Shown: positions 1 to 7,302, counted from the first letter of the stretch. The stretch is DNA of 11,994 nt from Candidatus Moraniibacteriota bacterium (GCA_023261605.1 JAHFOP010000030.1:1-11994), one strand, 5' to 3'. Translations and numbers: made by a program. Notes: a model not told the origin generated them from the letters alone.

Positions 1-1
1 T

Positions 2-853
2 TTGGTGGACAAAAATTCTCGCATCCACACGGCTTTCAATCAGACTGTGGCAGCCACTGGACGGCTGAGTTCTAGTGAACCGAACTTGCAAAACATTCCG
101 ATTCGCACTGACCTCGGACAACTCTTGCGCGTGGCATTTGAGGCGGAAAAAGGATTCCGACTGGTGGCAGCTGACTATTCGCAGATTGATCTGCGCGTGG
201 TGGCGCATGCTTCAAATGATAAAAAAATGATTGAACTTTTCTGGGCGGGCGAAGACATTCACACCGCCACAGCCGCGGAAATTAATCAGGTGACCAAAAG
301 TCAAGTGACGAAAAAGATGAGAAGTTCTGCCAAAGCTTTGAATTTCGGGATAATTTATGGTATGAGCGTCTTTGGATTTTCCGTGTCCGCCGGGATTGAT
401 CGAGAAGAAGCTAAAAAATTCATCGATGCCTATTTTGCCAAGTTCACTGGGGTGGCCAACTATATGCGCACCACTAAAGAAGAAGCTAAAACTAATGGCT
501 TTGTCGAAACGGAGATGGGACGTCGTCGTTACGTGCCCGAGATCAACGCCCCCAACTTCCAAGTAGCCCAAGCCGGCGAACGTATGGCCATCAATATGCC
601 CATCCAAGGCATGTCAGCTGACATTGTGAAGCTGGCCATGATTGAAGTTTACAAATATATCACGAATGATGAGCGAATAGCCGCGAACGTGCGGATGCTT
701 TTGCAAGTGCATGACGAAATCATTTTGGAAGTGAAAGAAGATTTGGCCGAAGAAGTGGGTGAAAAAGTGAAAGAAATTATGGAGAATGTTTATAAACTCA
801 AAGTGCCTTTGATGGTGGATGTGAAGATTGGAGATAATTGGGGAGAAGTGTAA
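2..853 (+). CDS. polA: DNA polymerase I, C-terminal polymerase domain (partial, 5' end outside window)
   Basis: This is the palm/fingers part of family A DNA polymerase, which fills gaps in repair and Okazaki-fragment processing. The frame is open at the left edge, so the N-terminal nuclease/proofreading regions and part of the thumb are missing; 283 codons are visible. Numbering from the first visible codon, RIHTAFNQT and ATGRLSSSEPNLQNIP (residues 7-33) precede motif A DYSQIDLR (59-65), with the first catalytic Asp at 59. The O-helix follows as RSSAKALNFGIIYGMS (107-122), with R107, K111, F115 and Y119 in the family positions. Motif C QVHDE (235-239) supplies the second catalytic acid. The C-terminus (GDNW) matches the family end. 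One oddity: motif A has Asp-63 where the family nearly always has Glu (E710 in E. coli). The stop lies 16 bases from the end of the convergent MFS gene. Family assignment is very secure. Confidence 0.97.
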   Translation: MVDKNSRIHTAFNQTVAATGRLSSSEPNLQNIPIRTDLGQLLRVAFEAEKGFRLVAADYSQIDLRVVAHASNDKKMIELFWAGEDIHTATAAEINQVTKSQVTKKMRSSAKALNFGIIYGMSVFGFSVSAGIDREEAKKFIDAYFAKFTGVANYMRTTKEEAKTNGFVETEMGRRRYVPEINAPNFQVAQAGERMAINMPIQGMSADIVKLAMIEVYKYITNDERIAANVRMLLQVHDEIILEVKEDLAEEVGEKVKEIMENVYKLKVPLMVDVKIGDNWGEV

Positions 854-869
854 GATATCGACTGGTATA

Positions 870-2045
870 TCAAGAAGGCTCTTTGTTTAGAGCTAGATAG
901 AAAAGGCTGGAAAAAGCAGCGATGGCAAAGGCCAAAGTGAAGGCATATCTTAAGTTCAAGAAGAAAAGCAACATAATGATGGGCAGTACAACCAAGCGGC
1001 TCAGATTGAAAACGATTTCTCGATGTACGATCATTCTAAAATAATCTCCTTTGGCGGCAATATCATAAAAGCGGGCTGACCAAGGGATGGCTAAAACATT
1101 CTGAGTCAAATTCTTATAAGTGTCCACAAAAATAACGGAAGTGAATCCAGTGACGAAAATGCGTCCAATCCAACCGAAGAAATAGAGAAATGTTCCAATT
1201 TTAAGTAATTTCTGCTTGCTTTTTAGATCAGTAGCGCGCCCGATGAAATAGAAAATCATGAAAGTTAGAAGAGTGGTAATGGAAGTGATGGCTCCAATTG
1301 ACTCGGTGCTGAAGGATAAGATTAGGAGAAAGATTGGCCAAAGAATGAGTCCAATCCAAGATTCCACGGCGTAACCTGAAAAACTGTAGAGCAGATTTAA
1401 GTTGTCTTTTTTGAAAATATCCCGAAGGATATTTTTCCGGTCGAAGGATATTTTTTCATAAGAATCTTGCGTCATGAAAAGAGGAATCATGGCGATGAAA
1501 AGGAAGATTGAACCAACAGCGAAGAGTGTTGGAAAGCCGGAGAATTTAATGATTATGCCACCGGCCAAAGGGGATAGGATTCCGGCTAGAGTGGCGCTGG
1601 CTTGGGTCATGGAAAATTCTCTCCCGCGCTGTTTTTTATCTGAATGTTGAATAAAATTCAAGTGGAAGCTATAATTATAGAGCATCATCTTGAAGGCGCG
1701 GAGGATGGGCAAGATGAAAAAGAGGACAGGAAAAGCTTTAATGTAGTTTAGCCCAATGAAAAAAATGATGAAAATGGGAGCGGTGGCGAGCATGGTATGC
1801 TTCACACCAAAGTGGGCTACAAACTTAGCGCCGGAATAGGAAAAAAGCACAAAGCCGAGCGAAGTCAGAAAGAAAAAGAAAAGGATGTCTGAAATCGAGT
1901 AGCCCAATTTGTATAAATAGATCGGAAGGAAAACGGAAATAAGGCCAAGAGCGAAATTAAAAAGGCCGTAAGAAACATAAAGCTCATTCATTTCTTTATT
2001 TCTTAAAAAGTGATGCATGGCGTGGCCATTGTGCTGAACGGACAT
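870..2045 (-). CDS. Major facilitator superfamily (MFS) transporter, substrate unknown
   Basis: A 391-residue integral membrane protein with about 12 hydrophobic segments, arranged as six plus six around a charged central loop (about residues 193-210). This is the usual size and shape of an MFS secondary transporter. After TM2 there is a GAKFVAHFGVKH stretch in the place of the MFS motif A loop, and a GRATDLKSKQK loop sits in the equivalent place of the second half. Nothing visible identifies a substrate. The ATG at 2045 gives the longest frame. In-frame ATGs at codons 10 and 19 are possible alternatives, and none has a Shine-Dalgarno sequence, so the start is uncertain. The gene ends with TGA, convergent with polA, and is divergent from mutM. 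It is only loosely similar to the second MFS gene in this window. Family is confident; function is open. Confidence 0.85.
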   Translation of the reverse strand: MSVQHNGHAMHHFLRNKEMNELYVSYGLFNFALGLISVFLPIYLYKLGYSISDILFFFFLTSLGFVLFSYSGAKFVAHFGVKHTMLATAPIFIIFFIGLNYIKAFPVLFFILPILRAFKMMLYNYSFHLNFIQHSDKKQRGREFSMTQASATLAGILSPLAGGIIIKFSGFPTLFAVGSIFLFIAMIPLFMTQDSYEKISFDRKNILRDIFKKDNLNLLYSFSGYAVESWIGLILWPIFLLILSFSTESIGAITSITTLLTFMIFYFIGRATDLKSKQKLLKIGTFLYFFGWIGRIFVTGFTSVIFVDTYKNLTQNVLAIPWSARFYDIAAKGDYFRMIVHREIVFNLSRLVVLPIIMLLFFLNLRYAFTLAFAIAAFSSLFYLALNKEPS

Positions 2046-2096
2046 TTTTTTGAAGAGTTAGTCGATAATATAATCAGTATAACATAAACAATAGAT
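2046..2096. promoter_or_regulatory. Divergent promoter region between the MFS gene and mutM
   Basis: These 51 AT-rich bases separate two divergent starts and must hold signals for both if each is transcribed locally. On the plus strand a perfect TATAAT (2069-2074) and a TATAAC (2078-2083) lie upstream of the mutM ATG. On the minus strand, TATACT (complement of 2076-2081) faces the MFS gene. No convincing -35 hexamer sits at the right distance for any of them, so exact promoters are not called. No ribosome binding site is visible on either side. Confidence 0.35.
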
Positions 2097-2993
2097 ATGC
2101 CTGAATTACCAGAAGTGCAAACGGTGGTGAATGATTTGAATGAAAAAATCAAAGGCGACGTGGTCGTCGATTTTTGGAGTGAGTGGTCGAAAGCAATTAA
2201 GAATAAGTCACTGAAAAATTTTCAAAAAGAAATTGTTGATCGAAAGGTTTTAGGTGTGCGACGGACTGGAAAGAATATTTTTATCGATCTATCTGGTGGA
2301 AAAACGCTATATATTCATTTGAAAATGACAGGACATTTACTAGTTAAAAGAGCAACGTTACCTGCCTCGCAGGCAGGCCGGAAAGTTAAAAGTGAAGAGG
2401 AAAAATATTTTAGTGACAGGGTCAATCAATATATTCGCCATAGTTGGGTGCTGCAAGATAAAAAAGGAGAAACTAAAAAACTGGATTTTTCGGATGTCAG
2501 AAAATTTGCCAAGATTGTTTTGGATGATACGGATAAAATTAATGAACTTAAAGAAATCAAGGCGTTAGGAATAGACGCACTGGATTTGAAGTTTACTTTT
2601 CAGAAATTCCAAGAGATACTCGCACGAAAACCAAAAGGTCTGATTGGGATAATTCTTATGGATCAAAGCTTAGTAGCTGGTATCGGGAACATTTATCGCA
2701 GTGAAATTTTGTTTTCGGCAGGGATTTTGCCAGAGCGTAGGATTGAAAAAATAACATTGGACGAAAGAAAGAAACTCTATACCTCAATTGGCACAATCCT
2801 TAAAAAGGCTGTAAAATTGCGAGGCACTTCCGATTCTGATTATCGAGACACAAGCGGTGCGCCGGGTTCTTTCCAGAAAGTGTTGAAAGTTTACCGCAAG
2901 GATAAGCAAGAGTGTCAGAAATGTGGTACAATGATACAAAGAAAAACATTAGGGCAAAGAAGTGTTTTCTTCTGCCCTGAATGCCAAAAATAA
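2097..2993 (+). CDS. mutM: Formamidopyrimidine-DNA glycosylase (Fpg/MutM)
   Basis: This bifunctional base-excision repair enzyme removes 8-oxoguanine and formamidopyrimidines and nicks the abasic site. All family landmarks are present. MPELPEV gives the catalytic N-terminal Pro and the Glu (residues 2-3), which makes the ATG start certain. The beta-hairpin Lys is K59 (RRTGKNIFIDL). The DVRKF loop is at 133-137. The helix-two-turn-helix (about 160-210) contains the DNA-contacting Asn in GIGNIYRSE (N198). The C-terminal zinc finger is C273-x2-C276-x16-C293-x2-C296, with the phosphate-binding Arg in GQRSVFFC (R288). At 298 residues it is longer than the usual 270 or so. Part of the excess is LPASQAGRKVKS (88-99), encoded by a repeat element and placed in the loop after KMTGHLLV. 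It is the first gene of a close-packed forward cluster running to ddl. No Shine-Dalgarno is seen. Confidence 0.97.
   Translation: MPELPEVQTVVNDLNEKIKGDVVVDFWSEWSKAIKNKSLKNFQKEIVDRKVLGVRRTGKNIFIDLSGGKTLYIHLKMTGHLLVKRATLPASQAGRKVKSEEEKYFSDRVNQYIRHSWVLQDKKGETKKLDFSDVRKFAKIVLDDTDKINELKEIKALGIDALDLKFTFQKFQEILARKPKGLIGIILMDQSLVAGIGNIYRSEILFSAGILPERRIEKITLDERKKLYTSIGTILKKAVKLRGTSDSDYRDTSGAPGSFQKVLKVYRKDKQECQKCGTMIQRKTLGQRSVFFCPECQK
2344..2393 (+). repeat. 50-base dispersed palindromic element, copy 1 (inside mutM)
   Basis: The block has three parts: an AT-rich lead (TTAAAAG at 2344-2350), a GC-rich core, and an AT-rich tail GAAAGTTAAAAGT (2381-2393). The core starts with a perfect inverted repeat, CCTGCCT-cgc-AGGCAGG (2361-2377). 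It aligns without gaps to 11637-11686 inside the unrelated femAB gene, with 44 of 50 bases identical by my count, and it sits in the same codon phase. It encodes LPASQAGRKVKS in MutM. No target-site duplication could be made out. Confidence 0.85.
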
Positions 2994-3014
2994 TTTTTTA
3001 AATTTTCATATTTT

Positions 3015-4190
3015 ATGAAAACGTCTTATAAGACAATCATTGCGGTTATTGTCGTAGCAGCTTTGATTATTGGCGGTAGTGTTTATTTGATCAAAAAATC
3101 AAGAAGTGGCAGGGTAAAGCAAATAGATCTAAATAAAAAAGCGGCGCAAAATTCCGGTCCGGCCAATACTGGTCCGGTCAGTCCGATTTCTGGTGTGAGT
3201 TGTGACAATTGGAACAAGCGTCCAATTGCAGTCATGCAGCCGGCAGATCCGACCGCGCGCCCAGCTGCCGGTTTTTCCGATGCGGACATGGTTTTTGAAA
3301 TGCCGGTTTTCACCAATTCCAACACGCGCTTGATGGGAGTGTATCTGTGTAATGTGCCCAACGAAATTGGCTCAATTCGCAGTGGTCGCCATGACTATAT
3401 CCCACTGGCCAAAGGTTTGGATGCGGTGTATATCCATTGGGGATATTCTATTTTTGCCGAGAGCTTGCTCAAACAAAAAATCATTGATAACGTTAACTGT
3501 CTGACGACATCTTATTGTGCTCGCTGGCCAAAGACGGGCGTGATGCAACTTGAAGATACGGGGCATATTACGAAAGATAAAATTGAGCAAGCGATGCAAG
3601 ACTATGGTTATCATACTGATGATAAATTTGCAGGGTATCCACATCAAGAAGAGGCGGGACTCGACCAGCGTCCGAGCGGCGGGGATCTACGTCTGGCCTT
3701 CCCAGGAAAATATGGCGTCAATTTTGATTACGATAAGGAATCGAATACGTATTTGCGGACTTGGGATGGTACGCCCGACACCGACAAAAACAATGGTAAG
3801 CGCGTAGCGCCGAAAAACATCGCTGTGCTTTTTGCGGAGGACGCTCAGATAAAATTGGCGGATGAACAAAGTTATATTAACAGTGGTCTCATGGATCCAT
3901 GGTCACTAGTGCCGAAAGAAGATCAGGCCGGCATTGATTACAATGGGGTAGGACGCTATAATAATCTTCAGCTGGGCGATCCTTGGTTTGATACGACCGA
4001 CAGCGGCGATGCTTATTTCTATTTCAATGGTCAACAAGTGAAAGGGACATGGAAAAAGGACAAAGCCACATTGGACAGCAAACTTTTCTTCTATGATGAG
4101 AGTGGCGCGGAAATCAAATTTGTTCCGGGCCAAATCTGGGTGGATGTGATGGAGCCTGGACAGGGGATGAAATGGACGCCAGCCAGCTAG
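3015..4190 (+). CDS. DUF3048 (YerB-like) membrane-anchored envelope protein, function unknown
   Basis: A 391-residue protein with one N-terminal transmembrane segment (about residues 7-26) followed by a basic stretch and a Gly/Pro/Ser linker (about 45-60), so the bulk should lie outside the membrane. The two-part DUF3048 pattern is clear. The N-terminal domain has RPIAVM...ARPAAGFSDADMVFE (69-95), TRLMGVY (104-110) and IGSIRSGRHDY (118-128). The C-terminal domain has the GRYNNLQLGDPW, DAYFYFNGQQVKGTWKK and GQIWVDVM stretches. The family includes Bacillus YerB and its biochemical role is not known. Four Cys residues (63, 112, 162, 168), all in the N-terminal half, could pair in an extracytoplasmic fold; that is inference. 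It lies 21 bases after mutM and 13 before holA, so it is probably cotranscribed. No Shine-Dalgarno precedes the ATG. Confidence 0.9.
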   Translation: MKTSYKTIIAVIVVAALIIGGSVYLIKKSRSGRVKQIDLNKKAAQNSGPANTGPVSPISGVSCDNWNKRPIAVMQPADPTARPAAGFSDADMVFEMPVFTNSNTRLMGVYLCNVPNEIGSIRSGRHDYIPLAKGLDAVYIHWGYSIFAESLLKQKIIDNVNCLTTSYCARWPKTGVMQLEDTGHITKDKIEQAMQDYGYHTDDKFAGYPHQEEAGLDQRPSGGDLRLAFPGKYGVNFDYDKESNTYLRTWDGTPDTDKNNGKRVAPKNIAVLFAEDAQIKLADEQSYINSGLMDPWSLVPKEDQAGIDYNGVGRYNNLQLGDPWFDTTDSGDAYFYFNGQQVKGTWKKDKATLDSKLFFYDESGAEIKFVPGQIWVDVMEPGQGMKWTPAS

Positions 4191-4203
4191 ATAAAATACA
4201 AAA

Positions 4204-5172
4204 ATGATTATTTTTCTTTACGGTGAAGATGCGTTTTCTTCGAAACGCAAAGTGGCCGACATAAAACAAAAATATCTCAACTCTGATAAGTCCGGTTCCG
4301 GCTTATCAGTTTTTGATTGTGAAGAGGATAGAGATGCGACGAAAAAAATAATGTCCACGGCCTTTACGGCTAACTTGCTTTCACCTAAAAGATTAATAGT
4401 GGTGGAGAATATGCTGGGAACTTTTTTGGCAGAAGAACAAAAGATTATGCAGGAATTTTTGAAGAAGAAAGGCAAAACGCTTATTGAGGATGGGGATACA
4501 GTGATAGTTTTTTGGGAAGGCAGTCAGCCGAAAAAATCCGGCGCACTGTATAAATTTTTGGAGAAAAATGCCAAGAGTCAAAATTTTTCAAAACTGAGCG
4601 GAGTGAAATTGCAGCAATGGGTTTTAAGAGGCTTGATTGAAATTGATCCGGCCGCTAAAATTTCCAAGCTAGCCCTTGAGAAGTTGATTGTTTATTGTGG
4701 CGAAGATAATTTTGTTTTGTTTTCTGAAATGCAGAAATTGGCTAGTTACGCGGACGGCAAAATGATTGAGGAAAAGGACGTCGAAAAATTAGTGCGAGCC
4801 AAAATAGACGGCAATATATTCACTATGGTGGACGCAATTGGAGCCAACAACAAAAAACAGGCGCTCGGAATGTTGCATAAACACTTGGAAAAAGGGGATG
4901 ATCCGTTTTATATTCTCTCGATGTTTTTCTATCAATTTCGCAATATGTTGAAAGTGGCTGATTTGAAAGAACAAGGTATGCCAGAATATGAAATTGCACG
5001 AGTAACCAAACTTCATCCCTTTGTCGTGAAAAAAAGTCTCGCGCAAGTTTCGCGTTTGCCTCTCGCCAAATTGAAAACCATCTATCAAAAATTGGGCGAG
5101 TTGGACACGGATGTGAAGACCGGGCATATTGAAATCAAATTGGGGTTGGATAAATTTGTGGTGGAATTGTAA
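4204..5172 (+). CDS. holA: DNA polymerase III delta subunit (clamp loader)
   Basis: Delta opens the beta sliding clamp within the clamp-loader complex of the replicative polymerase. The 322-residue length fits the family (about 320-345). The N-terminus MIIFLYGEDAFSSKRKVADIK is the family signature: it resembles a AAA+ domain but has no Walker A. A KRLIVVENM strand-helix is at 63-71. The collar-domain helices follow in the second half (KIDGNIFTMVDAIGANNKKQALGMLHKHLEKGDDPFYILSMF region, then FRNMLKVADLKEQG). The C-terminal LDTDVKTGHIEIKLGLDKFVVEL is the characteristic end of HolA. A 25-base palindrome encodes DKSGSGLS in the N-terminal domain. In many bacteria holA neighbours rpsT; here rpsT is about 3.4 kb further on and reversed. 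The stop is 2 bases before the next ATG, indicating an operon. Confidence 0.9.
   Translation: MIIFLYGEDAFSSKRKVADIKQKYLNSDKSGSGLSVFDCEEDRDATKKIMSTAFTANLLSPKRLIVVENMLGTFLAEEQKIMQEFLKKKGKTLIEDGDTVIVFWEGSQPKKSGALYKFLEKNAKSQNFSKLSGVKLQQWVLRGLIEIDPAAKISKLALEKLIVYCGEDNFVLFSEMQKLASYADGKMIEEKDVEKLVRAKIDGNIFTMVDAIGANNKKQALGMLHKHLEKGDDPFYILSMFFYQFRNMLKVADLKEQGMPEYEIARVTKLHPFVVKKSLAQVSRLPLAKLKTIYQKLGELDTDVKTGHIEIKLGLDKFVVEL
4284..4308. repeat. Intragenic palindrome in holA
   Basis: TGATAAG-t-CCGG-tt-CCGG-CTTATCA forms an 11-base-pair hairpin with one bulged T and a two-base loop, fully inside the coding sequence. It encodes DKSGSGLS. A GC core bounded by AT arms sets it apart from its surroundings. Whether it is a mobile element or chance cannot be decided from one copy. 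Confidence 0.5.
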
Positions 5173-5174
5173 AT

Positions 5175-5939
5175 ATGTTTGAAAAACAAATTATTATTGA
5201 TAGTTTAAAAATACATTATTATCAAGGTGATAATTTTGATGAGAATAATACTATTGTTTTTTTGCATGGTTGGAATTCTGAAGCACTGCATCTGAAAACT
5301 ATTTTTGCAGAGCTGGAAAATTTTATCGCCCTTGACTTGCCCGGTTTTGGAAAAAGTGATTTGCCACGCACTGCGTGGGCGGCAGCTGAATATGCTGATT
5401 TTCTGCAAAAATTTCTCGGTAAATTAGAAATTAAAAAACCTATTTTAGCGGGGCATTCATTTGGAGGAAGCGTCATTATGAAATATTCATCTAATGGTGG
5501 AACAGCTAAGAAAATCATTCTGATTTCTTCTTCTGGCATAAGGAAACGAGGGTTGAAAATAGGGCTGTATAAAGTTATGGCTAAAATAATGAGAATCGCA
5601 CTAATGCTTCCGGGGCTATCTTTTTTCAAGGATAAAATCAGGAAAAAAGCATATAAAATGATAGATTCAGAAGATTATATCGAAGCGGGCGCTCTGACCG
5701 AAAGTTATAAAAAAATCATCCGAGAAGACTTGAGCGAAGAAATGCAAAAGATTCGAACCAAGACTGTTTTGATCTGGGGTGAAAATGATTGCTCGACGCC
5801 ACTGGCGCAGGGCGAACTTACGCATAGGCTTATTGAAAATTCGGAACTGTATATTGTTAAAAATGCCGGTCATTTTTCCTTTATCGATCAGCCGGCAGAG
5901 TTTCAAAAAATATTTTTACGCGAAATTGATGCTACTTAG
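5175..5939 (+). CDS. Alpha/beta hydrolase, substrate unknown
   Basis: A 254-residue alpha/beta-hydrolase fold protein. The oxyanion region is FLHGW (29-33), and LDLPGFGKSD (53-62) is the usual beta4-following segment. The nucleophile elbow G-H-S-F-G-G puts Ser at residue 95. The acid is Asp-205 (WGENDCSTPL), and His-233 (NAGHFSF) completes the triad. A helical cap (about 120-190) carries a basic, hydrophobic stretch (KRGLKIGLYKVMAKIMRIALMLPG) that could touch the membrane; this is inference. Such families include esterases, lipases and haloperoxidase-like enzymes, and the sequence alone does not select one. The start is 2 bases after holA stops, and the end overlaps the next gene by 11 bases, so it is very likely cotranslated with the MurF-like ligase. 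A link to the cell wall is suggested by position only. Confidence 0.88.
   Translation: MFEKQIIIDSLKIHYYQGDNFDENNTIVFLHGWNSEALHLKTIFAELENFIALDLPGFGKSDLPRTAWAAAEYADFLQKFLGKLEIKKPILAGHSFGGSVIMKYSSNGGTAKKIILISSSGIRKRGLKIGLYKVMAKIMRIALMLPGLSFFKDKIRKKAYKMIDSEDYIEAGALTESYKKIIREDLSEEMQKIRTKTVLIWGENDCSTPLAQGELTHRLIENSELYIVKNAGHFSFIDQPAEFQKIFLREIDAT
5364..5378. repeat. Intragenic 15-base palindrome in the hydrolase gene
   Basis: CCACGCA-c-TGCGTGG is a perfect inverted repeat with 7-base arms around one central base. It is GC-rich in an AT-rich gene and encodes P64 to W68 (PRTAW) just after the conserved GKSD. It is the third GC-rich palindrome found within a coding region here, but it has no sequence match to the others. 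Confidence 0.45.
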
Positions 5940-7302
5940 AAACCTAATCTATATTTTGCAGCTCAATCTTTATGACGTAAAGAGTTTTTTGAAATTTGCT
6001 TATTCACATCCGGCTTGGTGGAAGTTGGAAAAAAGAGCCAGTCTTGTTTGGACAAAAAAAGCTAAGTTAGTCTATGTTGTCACGATATTTTTTCTGCTAG
6101 CAATCCTGGGTTATGCATATTCTCGCTTTGGCCTACTCAGCCTCGGTGTCATATTTTTTGAAGTTATCCTCCTGCCTATTCTCATCGGTTTTGCAACACT
6201 TAGTATTTATCCGATAGATAAATACTTAAAAGGGCGACTGGTTAAAAAAGCTAAACTTATCTTACGACAATATGCTCAAGATGTTACGGTCGTCGGCATA
6301 ACCGGCAGCTATGGCAAAACTTCGACGCGGGAAATTCTCGCCAGTATTCTTGGTGAAAAATTTAGCGTATTTAAATTGGAAGAAAACATCAACACCGACA
6401 TTGGGATTGCTGATTTTATCGTAAAAAATCCTGCTTTTTTGAAAGGCAAGGAAATATTTATCGTAGAAATGGGCGCGTACAAAAAAGGGGACATTAAAGA
6501 ACTTTGCGAGTTGGTCAATCCTGATTATTCTATTCTGACAGGAATAAACGAAGCTCATTTGGAAAGATTTGGCAGCTTGGAAAATACTATTCAGGCCAAG
6601 TTCGAATTGCCGAGTGCGACGAAAAAAATGACAGTGTTGAATCTGGATGATGAAAACGTGAAGAATAATTTCCAAAAATTTGATTTGAAAAATTCAGTCG
6701 GGGTGACAAAAAGTGTAGTGCAGGATTTGAAAATATTGGATAATTTTGCGGGTCTTGAATTTAAAATTGAGAATAAAATTTTCAAGACAAAACTTTTGGC
6801 AGAACATAATATTTCTCTTATTCTCCTGTGCTTGGAGATAGCCAAGGAATTGGGGATAAGCTTGGATGAATTGGCGACTGGAGTGGAAAAAATCTCATAT
6901 ATCCCGCACCGCTTGGAGCCGATCTATAATGACAAGACGGATGTTTGGGTGATTGACGACAGCTATAATGGGAATTTCAATGGGATTGTCAGTGGTTTAG
7001 CCGTGCTGGGCCGTGCGCATGGTCGACGAATCGTTCTGACGCCAGGCCTTGTTGAACTAGGCAAAAAAATGGAAAAAGTGCATAATGAAATCGGTCAGCT
7101 ATATGCGGATCAAAAAGTAGATCTGGTCATTTTGATAAAAAATACAGCCACGGCCTGCATTGTGGACGGCTTACGCACAAAAGGTTTTGCGGATTATAAA
7201 ATATTCAATTCGACGACTGAAGCTCACGCTGCCTTAACGGGAATTATTCAGCGTGGCGACACGATTATTTTTCAAAATGATCTGCCGGATAATTATTTTT
7301 AA
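5929..7302 (+). CDS. murF: Membrane-anchored MurF-like Mur ligase (UDP-MurNAc-tripeptide--D-Ala-D-Ala ligase family)
   Basis: MurF adds D-Ala-D-Ala to UDP-MurNAc-tripeptide in peptidoglycan precursor synthesis. I take the ATG at 5929, overlapping the hydrolase stop by 11 bases, giving 457 residues; the longer open frame upstream reads inside the hydrolase gene. Residues 1-46 are basic and aromatic. Two transmembrane segments follow (about 47-66 and 69-96). Then comes the Mur ligase core: P-loop GITGSYGKTSTREIL (123-137), NINTDIGI (153-160), EMGAYKKGDI (180-189), NEAHLERFGS (207-216) and the AKFEL Lys (224), which is the carbamylated position in Mur ligases. IPHRLEPI (325-332) and IDDSYNGN (342-349) mark the C-terminal domain. 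The usual N-terminal UDP-binding domain is absent, replaced by the membrane segments. DDSYN plus the adjacent ddl favour MurF over other Mur ligases. It ends 10 bases before ddl. Confidence 0.85.
   Translation: MLLRNLIYILQLNLYDVKSFLKFAYSHPAWWKLEKRASLVWTKKAKLVYVVTIFFLLAILGYAYSRFGLLSLGVIFFEVILLPILIGFATLSIYPIDKYLKGRLVKKAKLILRQYAQDVTVVGITGSYGKTSTREILASILGEKFSVFKLEENINTDIGIADFIVKNPAFLKGKEIFIVEMGAYKKGDIKELCELVNPDYSILTGINEAHLERFGSLENTIQAKFELPSATKKMTVLNLDDENVKNNFQKFDLKNSVGVTKSVVQDLKILDNFAGLEFKIENKIFKTKLLAEHNISLILLCLEIAKELGISLDELATGVEKISYIPHRLEPIYNDKTDVWVIDDSYNGNFNGIVSGLAVLGRAHGRRIVLTPGLVELGKKMEKVHNEIGQLYADQKVDLVILIKNTATACIVDGLRTKGFADYKIFNSTTEAHAALTGIIQRGDTIIFQNDLPDNYF

Noticed and set aside
212..607. 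Long reverse-strand open frames opposite polA and other genes
   Set aside because: They mirror the codons of well-supported genes, show no family motifs and have no spacing consistent with real genes.
854..893. Short inverted repeats (GATAT/ATATC and GCTCT/AGAGC) where polA and the MFS gene converge
   Set aside because: Stems of only five pairs, no following T-run, and the second lies inside the MFS coding sequence, so I do not call a terminator.
3150..3200. Direct repeats of GGTCCGG-like sequence in the DUF3048 gene
   Set aside because: They encode the Gly/Pro/Ser linker after the transmembrane segment and are explained by low-complexity linker coding.
3890..3901. Perfect palindrome CATGGATCCATG in the DUF3048 gene
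   Set aside because: It encodes MDPW in a segment that fits the family's C-terminal domain, and the arms do not extend past 12 bases. Chance is a good explanation.
5779..5928. Upstream extension of the MurF reading frame to an ATG at 5779
   Set aside because: This stretch lies wholly inside the hydrolase gene and encodes a basic, Arg/Lys-rich sequence without homology features. The ATG at 5929 gives a compact overlap typical of this cluster.
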